Assembly: GCA_020137815.1 (NCBI GenBank)
Contig: CM035361.1
Coordinates: 5,184,960 to 5,248,959 of the forward strand
Source: Hormiphora californensis
Lineage: Eukaryota > Ctenophora > Tentaculata > Cydippida > Pleurobrachiidae
DNA: 64,000 nucleotides
Direction of reading: 5' to 3'
The position numbers and the translations under genes are program-made. Shown piece after piece: positions 47,167 to 60,200 of this stretch (within the stretch, counting starts at the first letter, position 1; each line of letters starts with the position of its first letter). The notes beneath the pieces were generated by a model. That model was not told where the DNA came from, did no database searches, and saw nothing but the letters and a program-made list of their open reading frames with translations.

Positions 47167-49077
47167 ACTGCACGCAACACAAATCATATTTACTGCCATG
47201 CTCCTCTAGCACCTGCCTAACCTCATGTCCATACAACTTCAAATCCCCTAACCTCACAATCTCCCTCATAATGTCCTCCTGACCCGCACACTCCAACAAC
47301 AGCTCCACAGTATCCTTATGCCCATGGACTGCTGCCCAATGAAGTGCAGTATACCCCTCCCCGTCCTGAGCCAGCACCACCTCCCTCACATTACCCTCCT
47401 CCCGCGACATGGCGATTATCTGCTCTGCTGCCTCGGTGTGACCGTTAAACGTTGCCGAGTGGAGGGGTGTTGTTCCGCCGTTGTCGGTGGCAACCAGGAT
47501 CTCGCCAAGCATTCCAGCATCTTGGGCGGTTTCCAAGATTTCAAATGTGGTCAAGGTGTGGCCCGCACGGGCAGCTCGATGAAGGGACGTCAGAGAGAGG
47601 TTATCTTTAGCTAGCAGGACACGTTGGAGCAAGTTTTCTCCTTTCGCAACGTTTAAAATGGCAATGACACACTCAGTTTTCCCTTTCTTGGCAGCTTGGT
47701 GTAGCGGGGTGGAGTAATACCCCTCACACGCTAACAGGCACCTCTCAGTCAACTGAACCTCATTTGCAAACCTCATTATTTCTTCCACAACCTCCACCCT
47801 ACCATACTTTGCAGCCTGGTGTAGAGGTGTTGACGTCTTGTAGGTCCCCGCGAATATGAGGTCCTCCAGGAATCCGTTGTCTTTCGCTAGCTGCAGGATG
47901 AGAGTTACACACGGGGTGTGACCGTCACGGGAGGCGACGTGGAGGGCTGTGTACTGAATATTTGGTGTACCTGGAGAGAGGGGTGATAGAGGATGGTTAC
48001 TAAGTTACAGTTGGTTACCATGGTTACTGAGTTACAGTTGGTTACCATGGTTACTGAGTTATAGTTGGTAACCATGGTTACTGAGTTACAGTTCGTAACC
48101 ATGGTTACTGAATTGCAGTTGGTAACCATGGTTACTGAGTTACATTTGGTAACCATGGTTACTGAGTTACAATTGGTAACCATGGTTACTGAGTTACAGT
48201 TGGTAACGATGGTTACTGAGTAACAGTTGGTTACCATGGTTACTGAGTTACAGTTGGTAACTATGGTTACTGAATACTGAGTTACAGTTGGTAACCATGG
48301 TTACTGTATACTGTGTAGTTACCTGATCGTAGAACTTCTTCCAGTAACTCTGGCCCCTCTTCCTGGGCAGCGTGCAGCATCAATTCCAAATCTGCCCGAT
48401 GCCCATTTTCTGCTGCCCAATGTAAAGGAGAATTACCATCACTGTTAACCGCGAGGAGGCTCTCGATTAGGCAGTTGTGTTCCCGGGCCGCTTTTAGTAG
48501 ATCACCTAATAAATAGGGTTAATTAATTAATTTCCAGAATAGTTGCGTGCTCATGTTCATCTAGTCACAGTTGGTAACCATGGTTACTGAGTTACAGTTG
48601 GTAACCATGGTTACAATATTACCAACCTGTCATTTCAGTGCCATGATGAAGAACAGCCCAGAATAGCGGCGTGCCCTGTTCATCTCTCCCCGCTAGAAGA
48701 TCCTCTCGGGTCACACCACCACTGAGAAGATCACGAAGCAGGATGACGTCACCGTTCTCCGCAGTTGAGATTAGGGTCAGATCTTCAATAATCTCCACCT
48801 GTAAGTGGTGGTAACTGTCAATGCTCTGACAGGGAGGGTTTCAGCACTATAATACTGGGCTGTGTTACAAAGCACTATAAAAGATCACTCAGTCCAACGT
48901 CTGATTCATTGATATTCTCCCATGCGGCCATGCGCTTGGGCCCACTACCAGTTACGAATTATTTTGGGACATGAATCATTGAATCAAAAATAGGATTAGC
49001 AATTAGTTAATGAATCAACGATTATTGTTGAGTAAGAAGGACAAGGAGCTTACAGGTTTTGGCTCGTAAGGTTTCAT
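47165..49077 (-). CDS. Ankyrin-repeat protein with 40-residue repeats
   Basis: Four minus-strand exons in phase: 49054-49077 (only eight codons, from ATG), 48627-48798, 48323-48505 and 47165-47970, 394 codons. About eight ankyrin-type units carry the TPLHxAAxxGH core (SPLHWAAENGH, TALHVASRDGH, TPLHQAAKYG, TPLHQAAKKG, TSLHRAARAGH, TPLHSATFNGH, TALHWAAVHGH). They are spaced 40 residues apart instead of the canonical 33. The extra residues form a conserved segment of the type LLxRVLLAxDN. It ends in HGSKYDLCCVQ. No other domain is present. Such proteins act as protein-binding scaffolds, and the partner is unknown. The start is tentative: the frame in exon 1 is open further upstream. Confidence 0.8.
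48000..48312. repeat. GTTACAGTTGGTAACCATG satellite in ankyrin intron 3
   Basis: About eleven units of the 27-bp repeat also seen at 47070 and, as two units, at 48565-48615 in intron 2. The three arrays share the GGTAACCATGGTTAC palindrome. Confidence 0.92.
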
Positions 49078-49164
49078 ATCTTTGAGAATTAGAGTAGCCT
49101 CGTGACGATCAAGTGAAAGCGTTCAGCAAATGTAAACATAAAAGGCTATTATGTGTGTGGGTTC

Positions 49165-49500
<336 letters not shown>

Positions 49501-50522
49501 AAACACCAGGAAAGTTTGTCTCATATTCCCTCATGATAAAGGCATATTATGCAGGCTCTGTCCCTAAAATATGGCCTACATATAATTATACATTCTCTAA
49601 GTCATACTCCGCATATTTTCCCAGGCAATTACTAAAAGTTTCAGAGTGCTACTTCCACTAAAAGTTTCAGAGTGCTACTTCCACTACTAGTGGCACTAGT
49701 ACTAGTAGTACTAGTCTAGTACTTCAACCGTGGTGATATTCCCTATCCTCAGCAACATATAATTTCGTCACCCAGCACTAGCGCTGCGCATCCTCCCCTA
49801 GAATACGGACCAAATTTAGGAAACTTAGAAGACCCCAACCGAGTGGGGTGCATGCACCCATCGAAACTTCGTTGAGTTGTGACCAATGCAAATTATAGCC
49901 GTGATCAGCTGCAACTAAAATCTCCCAACACCATTTCAATCCATTGCAGCGTTTTCCGGGTTTGTTGTAGGCGGTTCTGTGCTAGGAAGTTGAAACAATA
50001 CCGATCCTGGACAGACGGTGACAATCAACTGAAGCACGTGCGAGATGGTAGCCGTGAGAGGACCTGCAGTAATTCAGACAGAGAGTGGAACATTGATGCT
50101 CCTCTCTGCAGGAAACTGAGTAAGTTTGGCAGGTTCGGTACAAATATGGGGATGGTTCAGGGATGGTTCAGGTTGTGTAATAATCTCCGCGCCACTGAGG
50201 ATACTCCACTCATTAGAGGTATTTATCCACACATGTGTGATGAGTGTCTTGGCTGTGCACATGGTGCTGCACACTGTGCACAGTGCACATCAGCCACCTT
50301 GACGTGTATTTATTTCACCATCAGTATGTCTTTAGCATCATACTATAGGGGCTCAAACAACTGCCACGATATATAATGCAGCTTACTCCGCTGCTTTATC
50401 AGTGACTGGTACGAGTTGTAGGGATCCTATGAGGCAGTAAACACGGCGGGGGGGCATACGGCGTCGCTGTGGAGCGGTGTTAACTCTTTAGCCATTAACA
50501 TCTGAGTTAATGGTGTTTATAT

Positions 50523-50631
50523 CAGGAACCGACCGAAACAAGTAAACAACCAATCAGAACTCGTTATTTATGTCACGTGACTGGTTATCAGCCAATCAGG
50601 GACCAGTATTTCCTGATTCGGTCGGTTCCTG
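50523..50631 (+). mobile_element. hAT-like 109-bp MITE, copy 5
   Basis: Complete copy, intergenic. It is flanked by a 34-bp identical direct duplication (50489-50522 and 50637-50670, TAGCCATTAACATCTGAG...) instead of a plain 8-bp one. This suggests insertion into or next to a tandem duplication. Confidence 0.88.
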
Positions 50632-50710
50632 CTCGATAGCCATTAACATCTGAGTTAATGGTGTTTATATACGTGTGATTGGTACGATCACCCCAGTTCT
50701 AATATATATT

Positions 50711-50803
50711 AGGACCCCGATTTACTGGGAGGATAAACTTGACCCCGATTTACCGGGCAAAACCCTTTGCAAACGTCCTAGGATAAATCGGGGTCCGACT
50801 CTA
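50711..50803. mobile_element. Pogo-like MITE, copy 2
   Basis: Degenerate short copy of the TACAGTCGGACCCCG family: GGACCCCGATTTAC at the left and TAAATCGGGGTCCGACT at the right. Confidence 0.7.
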
Positions 50804-51204
50804 CATATTGTTTGGTGTGGATCAGTGGTCACATGACAGCGCCTTGCTCGATCATCTCTCTCTCCCCGTGCAGGGGTCACATTGATCAATGTCGGATTAG
50901 TATTTACTCCTGTCGTACTGCCCCTTTTTGCTAATAATAATATAGCTAGTATAGATGGGAGAGAAAGAACTATTTTCACCGGGCAGGGGGTTTGGATAAT
51001 TGACATTGTTTAATGATGAACAAACGCGTGTCTTGACACGGGACAGATAGAGAGTCACAGAGTGAGAGTGGGATAGCAGCATGGATAGAGAAAGAGCTGC
51101 AAGAGCGAGAGAGATTCAGAGAGTCATAGCAGAGCCATATCAGCGCAGTGCAATATGGTTGATAATAATAGTCATTCGCCGCCCGCTCTCTCACCTCATG
51201 GTGC

Positions 51205-51210
51205 TATAAA
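51205..51210 (+). promoter_or_regulatory. TATA box of the lectin gene
   Basis: GCTATAAAGACC, 67 bp before the ATG at 51277. This would put transcription start near 51235. Inferred from position. Confidence 0.55.
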
Positions 51211-51276
51211 GACCTCATAGTTGATCACTAAATAAACACTATTTCATTGTACTGCCAATAATCCAGTACTGCCAAT

Positions 51277-54200
51277 ATGTTGGATTTTTTGTTTGTAGTA
51301 ACGGTGGCTCTAACCACGGTTTATTCTGCTGATAATGGTACGATACATGTTCTTACGTTGGGCACGTCACGCCCTCTTTTTTCGCGAAACCCTCACACAG
51401 CCAAGTTCTTACGGTACCCCTCTCTCTACCGTTCCCTGGCTATAATACCAAGACTCATATATATGTAGTAGACATGATGCAGTTTTATTGAAAAACTAAT
51501 TAGTATCACTAATTAACCACTAATTAATTTCAGATGCCTTGATAAGCACCCTATCGACTGGTTCCATTGTGAACCTTAACAAGCAGTTGGAGGTGGGCGA
51601 TGAAATTTTCGCGTATGGGATCTACGCTGATGGTACAATTAAATTCAGGTAAGAAAACGTGCTCTGAATTGAACTGTGATTTTCTACTACTTCAGCCAAT
51701 TAGTAGGAAAAGGTCATGTATCGATACTATGGTCCCCTATCATAGGAGGTATGATATGTGATTCTCCACGCCACGTATTCCATTTATCCTTTTACGATTC
51801 GATAGTGATTACATGACATGGCTAAGTTAGCCGCTAACTAGAAAATATGAAAATTTCAGTAAAATTGGGCTAAAATATCCTCCCGGTAAATCGGGGTCCC
51901 GGTAAATCGGGATCCGACTGTATTATCAATTCAACGGCCCGAACTCTTTTCAGTGTTAATATCCTAAGCGCTGACAACAATCTCCTCCACGTGGATTTCC
52001 GCCCAGACATTGGTGAGGTAGTTCTGAACAGTCACGTTGCTTCCGGGTGGGAAACAGAACTCAGGTATGTACTGGGAATATATGGTGTGATCTAGATCAA
52101 ATTCTAGTCCAAAATACAGTTGTATTACTTCGTTGTGTGATCTATAGATCAAAATCTTTTTCAGATTCTCAAATCTTAATTTTCATTTTCATTTTCAATG
52201 AAGTCTGAAACTTCGTTGAGCCATTTTATCCTTTCATGCAACAACTAGCCCTTTTTCAAAACGATCATTAATGCATTCACCATTCCTTTTCAGGGCATAC
52301 CCCGCTGCAAGCAATTTCGTTAATGGAAAGATTTTCCAAGCGAAAATTGTCGTTGAAGAAGACTGTTACAGGTAATTAGACATGTTTCAGTGCTATCATT
52401 TACTGCTACTAATTTAATTAGTAATCAGTACTGCCAATTAGTACCACTAATTATATTTTTCCAATTAATCTCCTTCCAGGATCTATCTTAATGGGGTGCA
52501 GCTAGCTATAACATTCCCTCACCGATACCCAATCGCTGACGCCAACCGAGGTGAATACTGAATAGCACGATCTCTAAATCGGTTTAACAATTTCATTAAA
52601 AATCACTGTCTGTATTATCAATTATTACTTTGCGCTTCCTAACTTTGCTCGAATCTGTTTCACCGTGTTGTCTGGCCAGTCCCGACTTGATTCTCATATG
52701 GGGTCTGCGGCGCCAGACAGTCACCGCAATGGTGTTCTAACTCTGTTCTAACTCTGCATGGTGAGTCACCAATCACCATGCAGAGTAAGAACAAAACAAA
52801 TCCCTTTAGAACCCTGTTCTAACTCTAACAAATCCCCTTTCAGTTGCTCTTTTTGGGGGAGACAATGGATTCAAGTGGAGTGCTCTCCAACTGCCACCAG
52901 GGAGCGCTAGTCCTGGAGTTCCCATGGTCATTGAGTCAGGTATATGTAGTTACAGTCGGACCCCGATTTACCGGGATGATTGGGGGAAAGGGTCTTCCCC
53001 GGTAAATCGGGGTGCCCGGTATATCGGGATGAAATAGTGTTGATTTCCTATATCGGGGGAAGTTTATCCTCCCGGTAAATCGAGGTTCCGGTAAATCGGG
53101 GTCCGACTGTATATCATATTGACTATTGTAGTAGACAATAGACATGTCCCAGTTCCATTAAAATTAATGAACTATTTATAAACTAATTATAGTCTTACTA
53201 ATTAATTTCAGAAGCCGTGATAAGTGTCCAATCTGGTTCCATTGTGAACCTTAACAAGCAGTTGAATGTGGGCGATGAAATTTTCGCGTATGGAGTATAT
53301 GCTGATGGTACAACAAAATTCACGTAAGAAATTAACGTGTTCTGTTGAACTCTGTCTGGCGGCGCCCGACCTCCAGTTGATTCTCAAACAGTGTGCTCTG
53401 ATGGGGTCGCGGCGCCAGATAGGTTGAACTATTATCCAGGCCACAAGGAGTTTTTCCAGAGTTTTGAATAGGCCAATATGAGTAATATTAAGATACGATT
53501 ACGTTTTGTTAATTTGCCGGAAACTAAAAGAAGTTAGGAAAGGTGACCCAGCTTTTGTCAACCCCGAAATCTTTTCAGTGTTAACATCCAGAGCGCTGAC
53601 AATATTACTCTTCTCCACGCGGATTTCCGGCCAGATCTTGGCGAAGTAGTTCTGAATTCGTATAACAATGGATGGGAAACAGAACTCAGGTATGTATTTA
53701 ACAGAAACCGACCGAATCAGGAAATACTGGTCCCTGATTGGCTGATAACCAGCCACGTGACATAAATAACGAGTTCTGATTGGTTGTTTACTTGTTTTGG
53801 TCGGTTCCTGATGTATAACCATGCCAAGCCTGCAACGTGTAATTCCTTCTTTTTCTCTGTCAGGCCTGTCCATGAACTCTCATTTTATTGAAATTCTGAG
53901 TACGGTAGAACCGCGGTCAGAGCATTGACTGGACAGCGACTTCTTCTTATACATATAAGAATAACAAATAAGCTTATTTTACAATGTTCTTCAGGGCGTA
54001 CCCCGCTGCAAGTAGTTACATTAATGGACGGGCGTTCCAAGTTAAAGTTGCCGTTGAAGAGGAATGTTACAGGTGATTAGAGTGAACCTGTGTTTAGTAC
54101 AGTGCTATACCAATTAGTGCTACAAATTAGTGTTAAAATTAGTCTTACCAATTAGTGCTACCAATTAGTGCTACCAATTAGTGCTATACCAATTAGTGTT

Positions 54201-57200
54201 AAACCAATTAGTGCTATACCAATTATAGTGCTATACATACCAATTTATAGTACTACCAATATTCCTCCAACTACTAATCCCCTTCCAGGGTATATTTTAA
54301 TGGAGTGGATCTAGGTACAACGATGCCTCACCGATACCCAATCTCTGATGCCAACCGAGGTGAATACTGAATAACACGATTTTACTGAACATTTTATATT
54401 AGTTTGATGTTAGAATAATGGTAGCATATATCACAGTGTAATATACAAATCACAAATGTAACTTTGCGGTCCCTAACCGACTATAAAAATGTCCCTCTTT
54501 CAGTTGCTCTAGTGGGTGGTAGTAATGGCCTCCAATGGACTTCACTCCAGCTGCCAGCAAGCAAGACTACTCGGGAGGTTGAGACCCCCATTGAAGGAGG
54601 GCTCAAAGTTGGTGATCGGGTGTCCGGTTAGTCAGCCAATATTTTGTTTGAAAAGGGCATCCAGCATAAGAACTATGTACATTACCCAGTTGAAACTCAG
54701 AAACCATGAGAAAAGCTCTTTCATTGTTTCAAAATGTAAAATATCCCATATAAGGCCTATTGTAGCTAATTGTTGAAGCCTTGAACTTGTACACGAGTAC
54801 TTCTTGGTAAACATACCCCACGGGTTGGTTACGAAGTCACCCCTTTTATTATTATTACCCCTCCGTGAGCAATAACAATAATAATAAGAGGGGTAATTTC
54901 ATTACCAACCCCGCGGGTACTTTTTGTAAGTTGACTGTACTTTTCAGCATGGGGTATCTACGCGACTGATTCCCGGAAATTCAGGTTTGATCTTCAAATG
55001 CATAATGGAGACAAAATGCTAACGGTGGGATTCCGGCCACCCCCACTGGAGAATGAGGTAATTGACACAAGTAAACAACCAATCAGAACTCGTTATTTAG
55101 GTCATGTGACTGGTTATTGAGCCAACCAGTACATATTTCCTGATTCGGTCGGTTCCTGGTAATTGATTATGTGGGAACATTTAATTACCAAACCAATTAT
55201 GAAGTTGAGCTCGAATTTTCAAAAGGGGTGTACGTATACGGTACATGTAAGTCTTTTACCAATTCGTTTATGACACGCTATATTTTTCACTGCAGGTGCG
55301 ATTCAACAGTTGGGATGAATCAGATGAAGCATATAACGAGCAGGATCAGGCAAGTCTAAATTTTAGCAACATTTCCAAATTATAATGAAGCTTCCATTTT
55401 ACTCGTCCATCTCTATAGTATCTCACACACGTATATCACTAGTAATTTTAGTACTTGGCACTAAAATCCCTTGCTAAAATCCCTCCTATGAGTAATATAT
55501 CTAACATCATCTACAGATAACTCTGCCTGATGACTACTTTGTCAACGGTGCCGTGTTCCGAGTTGATATTGAGTGCGGAGAGAACGACTTTACTATCTAT
55601 CTAGATGGCGAGGTAATTTAATTGATAACTAATTAATAACTAATTAATAACTAATTAATAACTAATTAATAACTAATTAATTACTAATTAATAACTAATT
55701 AATTACTAATTAATTCTTTGTGGTGATGGGGTGGTGAGATACATACAAAGCAGCTGCTAAATCCCCCATCCACCTCAACATAAACAGTCCTATAGTTACA
55801 ACTACGGCTGTCTCTAGACCCCGACTTTCTTTCTTTGTTTTCTCCCAACCACTCATCTCTATTTAGGTACTTGGATCCCACCCACAACGAGAAGGATACA
55901 CTCTGGGTGGTGTATCGGGTGTGCTTCTTCGCAGGGGTAGTGAAGGCATGCAGTGGACCGACCTTGCCCTCCCTATCCGAAATGGTACGTCTTGATATCA
56001 ATTAACTAATTTTGATATCTTAATAATCTTGATATATCCACTAACTAATTTTCTGAAATTTTAAGTTTTTCTGAAAGATGTTGCATGTGATTTTAAGATT
56101 CTGAAGCAGGACAGTTCATCTTATCTTATCCTTGTCATGAACGGAGTGAAATGTGAACATATTCACTACAGCATCATGTTAATATTTGTTAACTTGTTAA
56201 TGTTCGCTGCATGTTTAAGTAACGTCAATCATCATGTTTATAAACTTGACAAATTTCATAATAATCACCATGTGTTCAGGACAAAAACTGAACATTGTAG
56301 CAGCCAGCCAGAGTTCTACTGGGTTTAGTGCTCCTGCAGAGAGGGCCATTGATGGAAATACAAACGGAGCTTGGGCCTCTCAGTAAGTGATGGGATTCAG
56401 GAACCGACCGAATCAGGAAACACTGGTCCCTGATTGACTGATTACCAGTCACGTTACCTAAATAATGAGTTCTGATTGGTTGTTTACTTGTTTCGGTCGG
56501 TTCCTGGTGGGCTTATCAGCAGTTTCAGTTTATTTGTTTCACTCTCCACACGTAGAGTGCTCAACACTCCTCTTCAATTTTGTAGGGCGTTTTTACAATG
56601 ATTTGTGAACAAAATTGGCGCTATTCATGCAATGTTCAGGTCATGTTCATGTAGCCAAGAGACAAGGAACAACTACTGGGAAGGAGTGATGTCTAACAAC
56701 TATGCAATTAACAGAGTTGTACTTTACAATCGGGTCGATACTGCTGAGAACAGGATTAACAAAGCTCAGGTTTGTTAATTTTTGACAAGGACGTCTTTGC
56801 AGTAAACAAAGCTGAGGTTAGTTTTTTGATTTGGTTACTTTCAGTTTTTGGGGTGTAGGGGGGGGCTGGAAGTTATAGTTTTTTATGATATTTTCTGTAA
56901 AAGGTGTACGCTGGTGATATGTATTGTGGTGAGGTGAAATATCGTGCCGGACAGAGCGTCTTTACTGTTCACTGTGGAGGAGCCGTTGCCAGTAAGTCAC
57001 GTGTTTGTGTCACACTGCTCCTTCATAAACACACCTTTCTTCCTGGGGGTTTATGTCACACTGCTCCTTCATAAACACTACTGTCTTCCTGCAGGTTCCG
57101 TGCGAGTGGTACAGAATTATAACTACCTCACGCTATGTGAAGTCGAGGTGTATGGAGATGAAACAGATGAGGAGCCAATTATCAACCTTTCCCAGGGTAA

Positions 57201-60200
57201 TTAGCATAATTAATTAGCTGCATAATCGGACCAGTTGTAGACTATTTAGTTCATTTTATGTCATTAAAAGATCATTAGATGAGTTGTTAATGATATCCAT
57301 ATATTTCCAACACCCCCCCATCTCTCGTTTAGGTATGATAGCGTACTCGACCAGTCAGGGATGGGGTGGCATTCCCTCCAGAGCAATAGACGGCAACACT
57401 AACGGTAATCTATAGTCAGTAAGTCGACCAGCTAACTTACAATGTGCTAGATAATTAGCACTCTAATCAACTCACTAATGAACAATCTCCCAAATCAAGA
57501 AATAACAAAATCATACCTCCAACAAACCAAACACCCCCCCTCGCCCTCCAGATCAAGTTGTATGTGTTCTCAAAATAGCGGATCGAACTACTGGCAAGTC
57601 CAGATGGCGGGAGTCCAAGAAGTCTACCATGTTGTCATTTATAATCGACGGGACAGTGGTACTGAGGACCGTATTGATGGTGCTCAGGTATGTGTTAATC
57701 GTCTACGTCGAGGCAATTGCATAGATAAATCGCGATTTATCGATGTAATTGCCTCTCTCAATTTTCCCTGTAGTACAGATCTCTGATTTACTGAATATTT
57801 CGGGTACTGGTATCCAATCACCACTGCTGCTGGTGTGCGGTCCATTGTAGTTGAAACCGATGAATATTTCAGGTATACGTTGGTAACAATCTGTGTGGAG
57901 TTGTGGACTGGAAAAGTGGTAAACATGTGTACAAGGTGACGTGTGAGGGAGGTCCTTTGAGGTCTCGATTAGTCAAGGTTCTACAGGAGGGAGAGTACCT
58001 CACTCTTTGTGAAGTTGAGGTTTTGGGTAAGTGAAATACTGTGAGGTTTTGGGTAAGTGAAATACTGTGAGGTTTTCATGGGTGCTCGGTGGGTCTCTAT
58101 ATTTGACACGCACGCTGCTCGAGTTCGGAGAGGACAGTCTCTTGTGAGACAACGTGGTCTAATCTACCCAGATCTCTCTCATGTATACAGTTGGGTGATC
58201 GGATAACTGTTTATTACCCTCATGTTTGATTGTCAGAGTTTTTATTATTCTCTCTGGGCTGTGCAAATGAATCAGACGTACTGGGATTTACAGCCCAGAG
58301 AAAATAATAAAAACTCTGACAATCTCAATCATGTATGTACCGCTGAGTCGCTGACCAACATTCATTCATAATGCAGGTCGTGAAACTGGCTCCAATGGGA
58401 ATCTGGTAAACGTGGCTGTTGATGGGAGAGCGACACAGGATAGTACCAGTCTCGCGGGTGTGGCTTCACGTGCTATAGATGGCAATACTGAGGGTGACTA
58501 CTTTGCTGGAGAGTAAGTTATTATTACCTTATATGGTCATTGGGAGAGTAGGTTCTTCCTTATATGGTCATTGGGAGAGTAGTTTCTTCCTTATATGGTC
58601 ATTGGGAGAGTAAGTTATTGACCTTATATGGTCATTGGGAGAGTATGTCCTTCCTTATATGGTCATTGGGAGAGTAAGTTATTGACCTTATATGGTCATT
58701 GGGAGAGTAGGCTCTTCCTTATATGGTCATTGGGAGAGTAAGTTATTCGTTACATAGTAAAGGGCGAAGTTACTCAACAAGGGCGAAACGTAAATTGTTA
58801 TCACTTATCCTATAACGTAAATCCATTCCTAACCCTGATCCCCCTCCAGATCGTGCTCCCATAACCCTGATCCCCCTCCAGATCGTGTTCCCATAACGGT
58901 GTCGTTGACAATGGCTGGTGGGAAGTTGAACTTGCCGAGCCCACAAACGTCAAACGAGTAGTGGTATACAACAGGAAGGATGCCGGCCAGGACAGGATTA
59001 ACGGGGCCAGGGTGTTGTTAGATGGAGAACAGTGTGGGAGGATTTGGTATAAGGAGGGGCAGGATGTTTATATAGTGTGTAAGTAGTATTGATAATAAGG
59101 TATTCTGAATGGGATTTGAGCAAGAATTAAGTCTGGAGAAATGTGAGGACTGTGAAGAAATGTGAGTAGTGTGGAGAAATGTGAGGACTTTGAAGTTTCG
59201 ATTTACAAACTTTCTTCCTCGCCATACACAGGGTGTAAGAATACGGCCAACTATGCGAATGCTACCACCATTAGGATTGAATCTACATCAGGAAGCTATC
59301 TTTCTCTCTGTGAGGTAATTATAAAATAGTTAAAACCTCGCGACAATTGGCCTTATATGGACATTATATACTGTCACTAATTGATCTTATATGGGCATAT
59401 GATTATTTCACAGTCAACATCCCCCCTTTTCAATGACCAATATCCAAACCACCCCTCCCCAATCTCGATTTACCGTGCCCAAACCGTTTCATTCCAAGAT
59501 TCCAAGTAAACCAACTTTTATAATCTTGATAACAGGTGGAGGTGCAGAGCGATACGAACTTCACGGGTCCAGACGGTCTGGTGAATCTTGCTCTGAACAA
59601 ACCAACATCTCAGAGCAGCACCGGGTGGGGTGGAGTTAGTTCCAGGGCTGTCGATGGGAGAAGGAATACAAAGTAAGTTGCGAATAGTTGTTGAATATAC
59701 CTGAGGTTGCCATCACGGCATCACTTGGTCACGAACTAACCCTCAGTCTTTATCTCTCTCACTCACTCTATGCCACTTTCTCACTCACTTGCACTAACGA
59801 TCCTCTTTACGAACATGTACATGTACTGGGACTCTCCGGCCTCTCACCAACCCCCCTCTTCCACTAACTCTCTCTCTCTCCCCCTCTAGTTATAATCAGG
59901 GCAGCTGTACATGTACTGGAACATCAACGGACAGCTCATGGCAGGTGGACCTGGAGGACAACTATAATGTTAAGAAGGTCACTATTGTTAACAGAGCTGA
60001 TGCTGGCAGGCAACGAATCGATGGCGCCCAGGTATTATACTAGAATTCTTACATTAGCTAATTTAACAATCTCTCTTTTGCTCGTTTTAGCAAAAGTAAT
60101 GATCTTTCTTTTGTTCTCTTTAGTAAAAGTAACGATCTTTCTTTTGTTCTCTTATATATTAAGTAAAAGTAACGATATCTACTTTTGGCGATGGTGGTAC

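Larger units (their letters stand above)
49501..51204. other. Ankyrin-lectin intergenic region
   Basis: Two tandem units CTAAAAGTTTCAGAGTGCTA lie near 49632-49685. 49960-50120 encodes a degenerate stretch (VRDGSRERTC...W...PLC) that looks like the end of a sushi/CCP module, perhaps an exon relic. A hAT-like MITE (50523) and a pogo-like MITE (50710) follow. No complete gene is supported. Confidence 0.45.

Noticed and set aside
49879-50376. 165-codon frame with a sushi-like TC...W...PLC end
   Set aside because: Only the last third resembles a CCP module; no signal peptide, no partner exons and no clear splice sites. Mentioned as a possible relic only.
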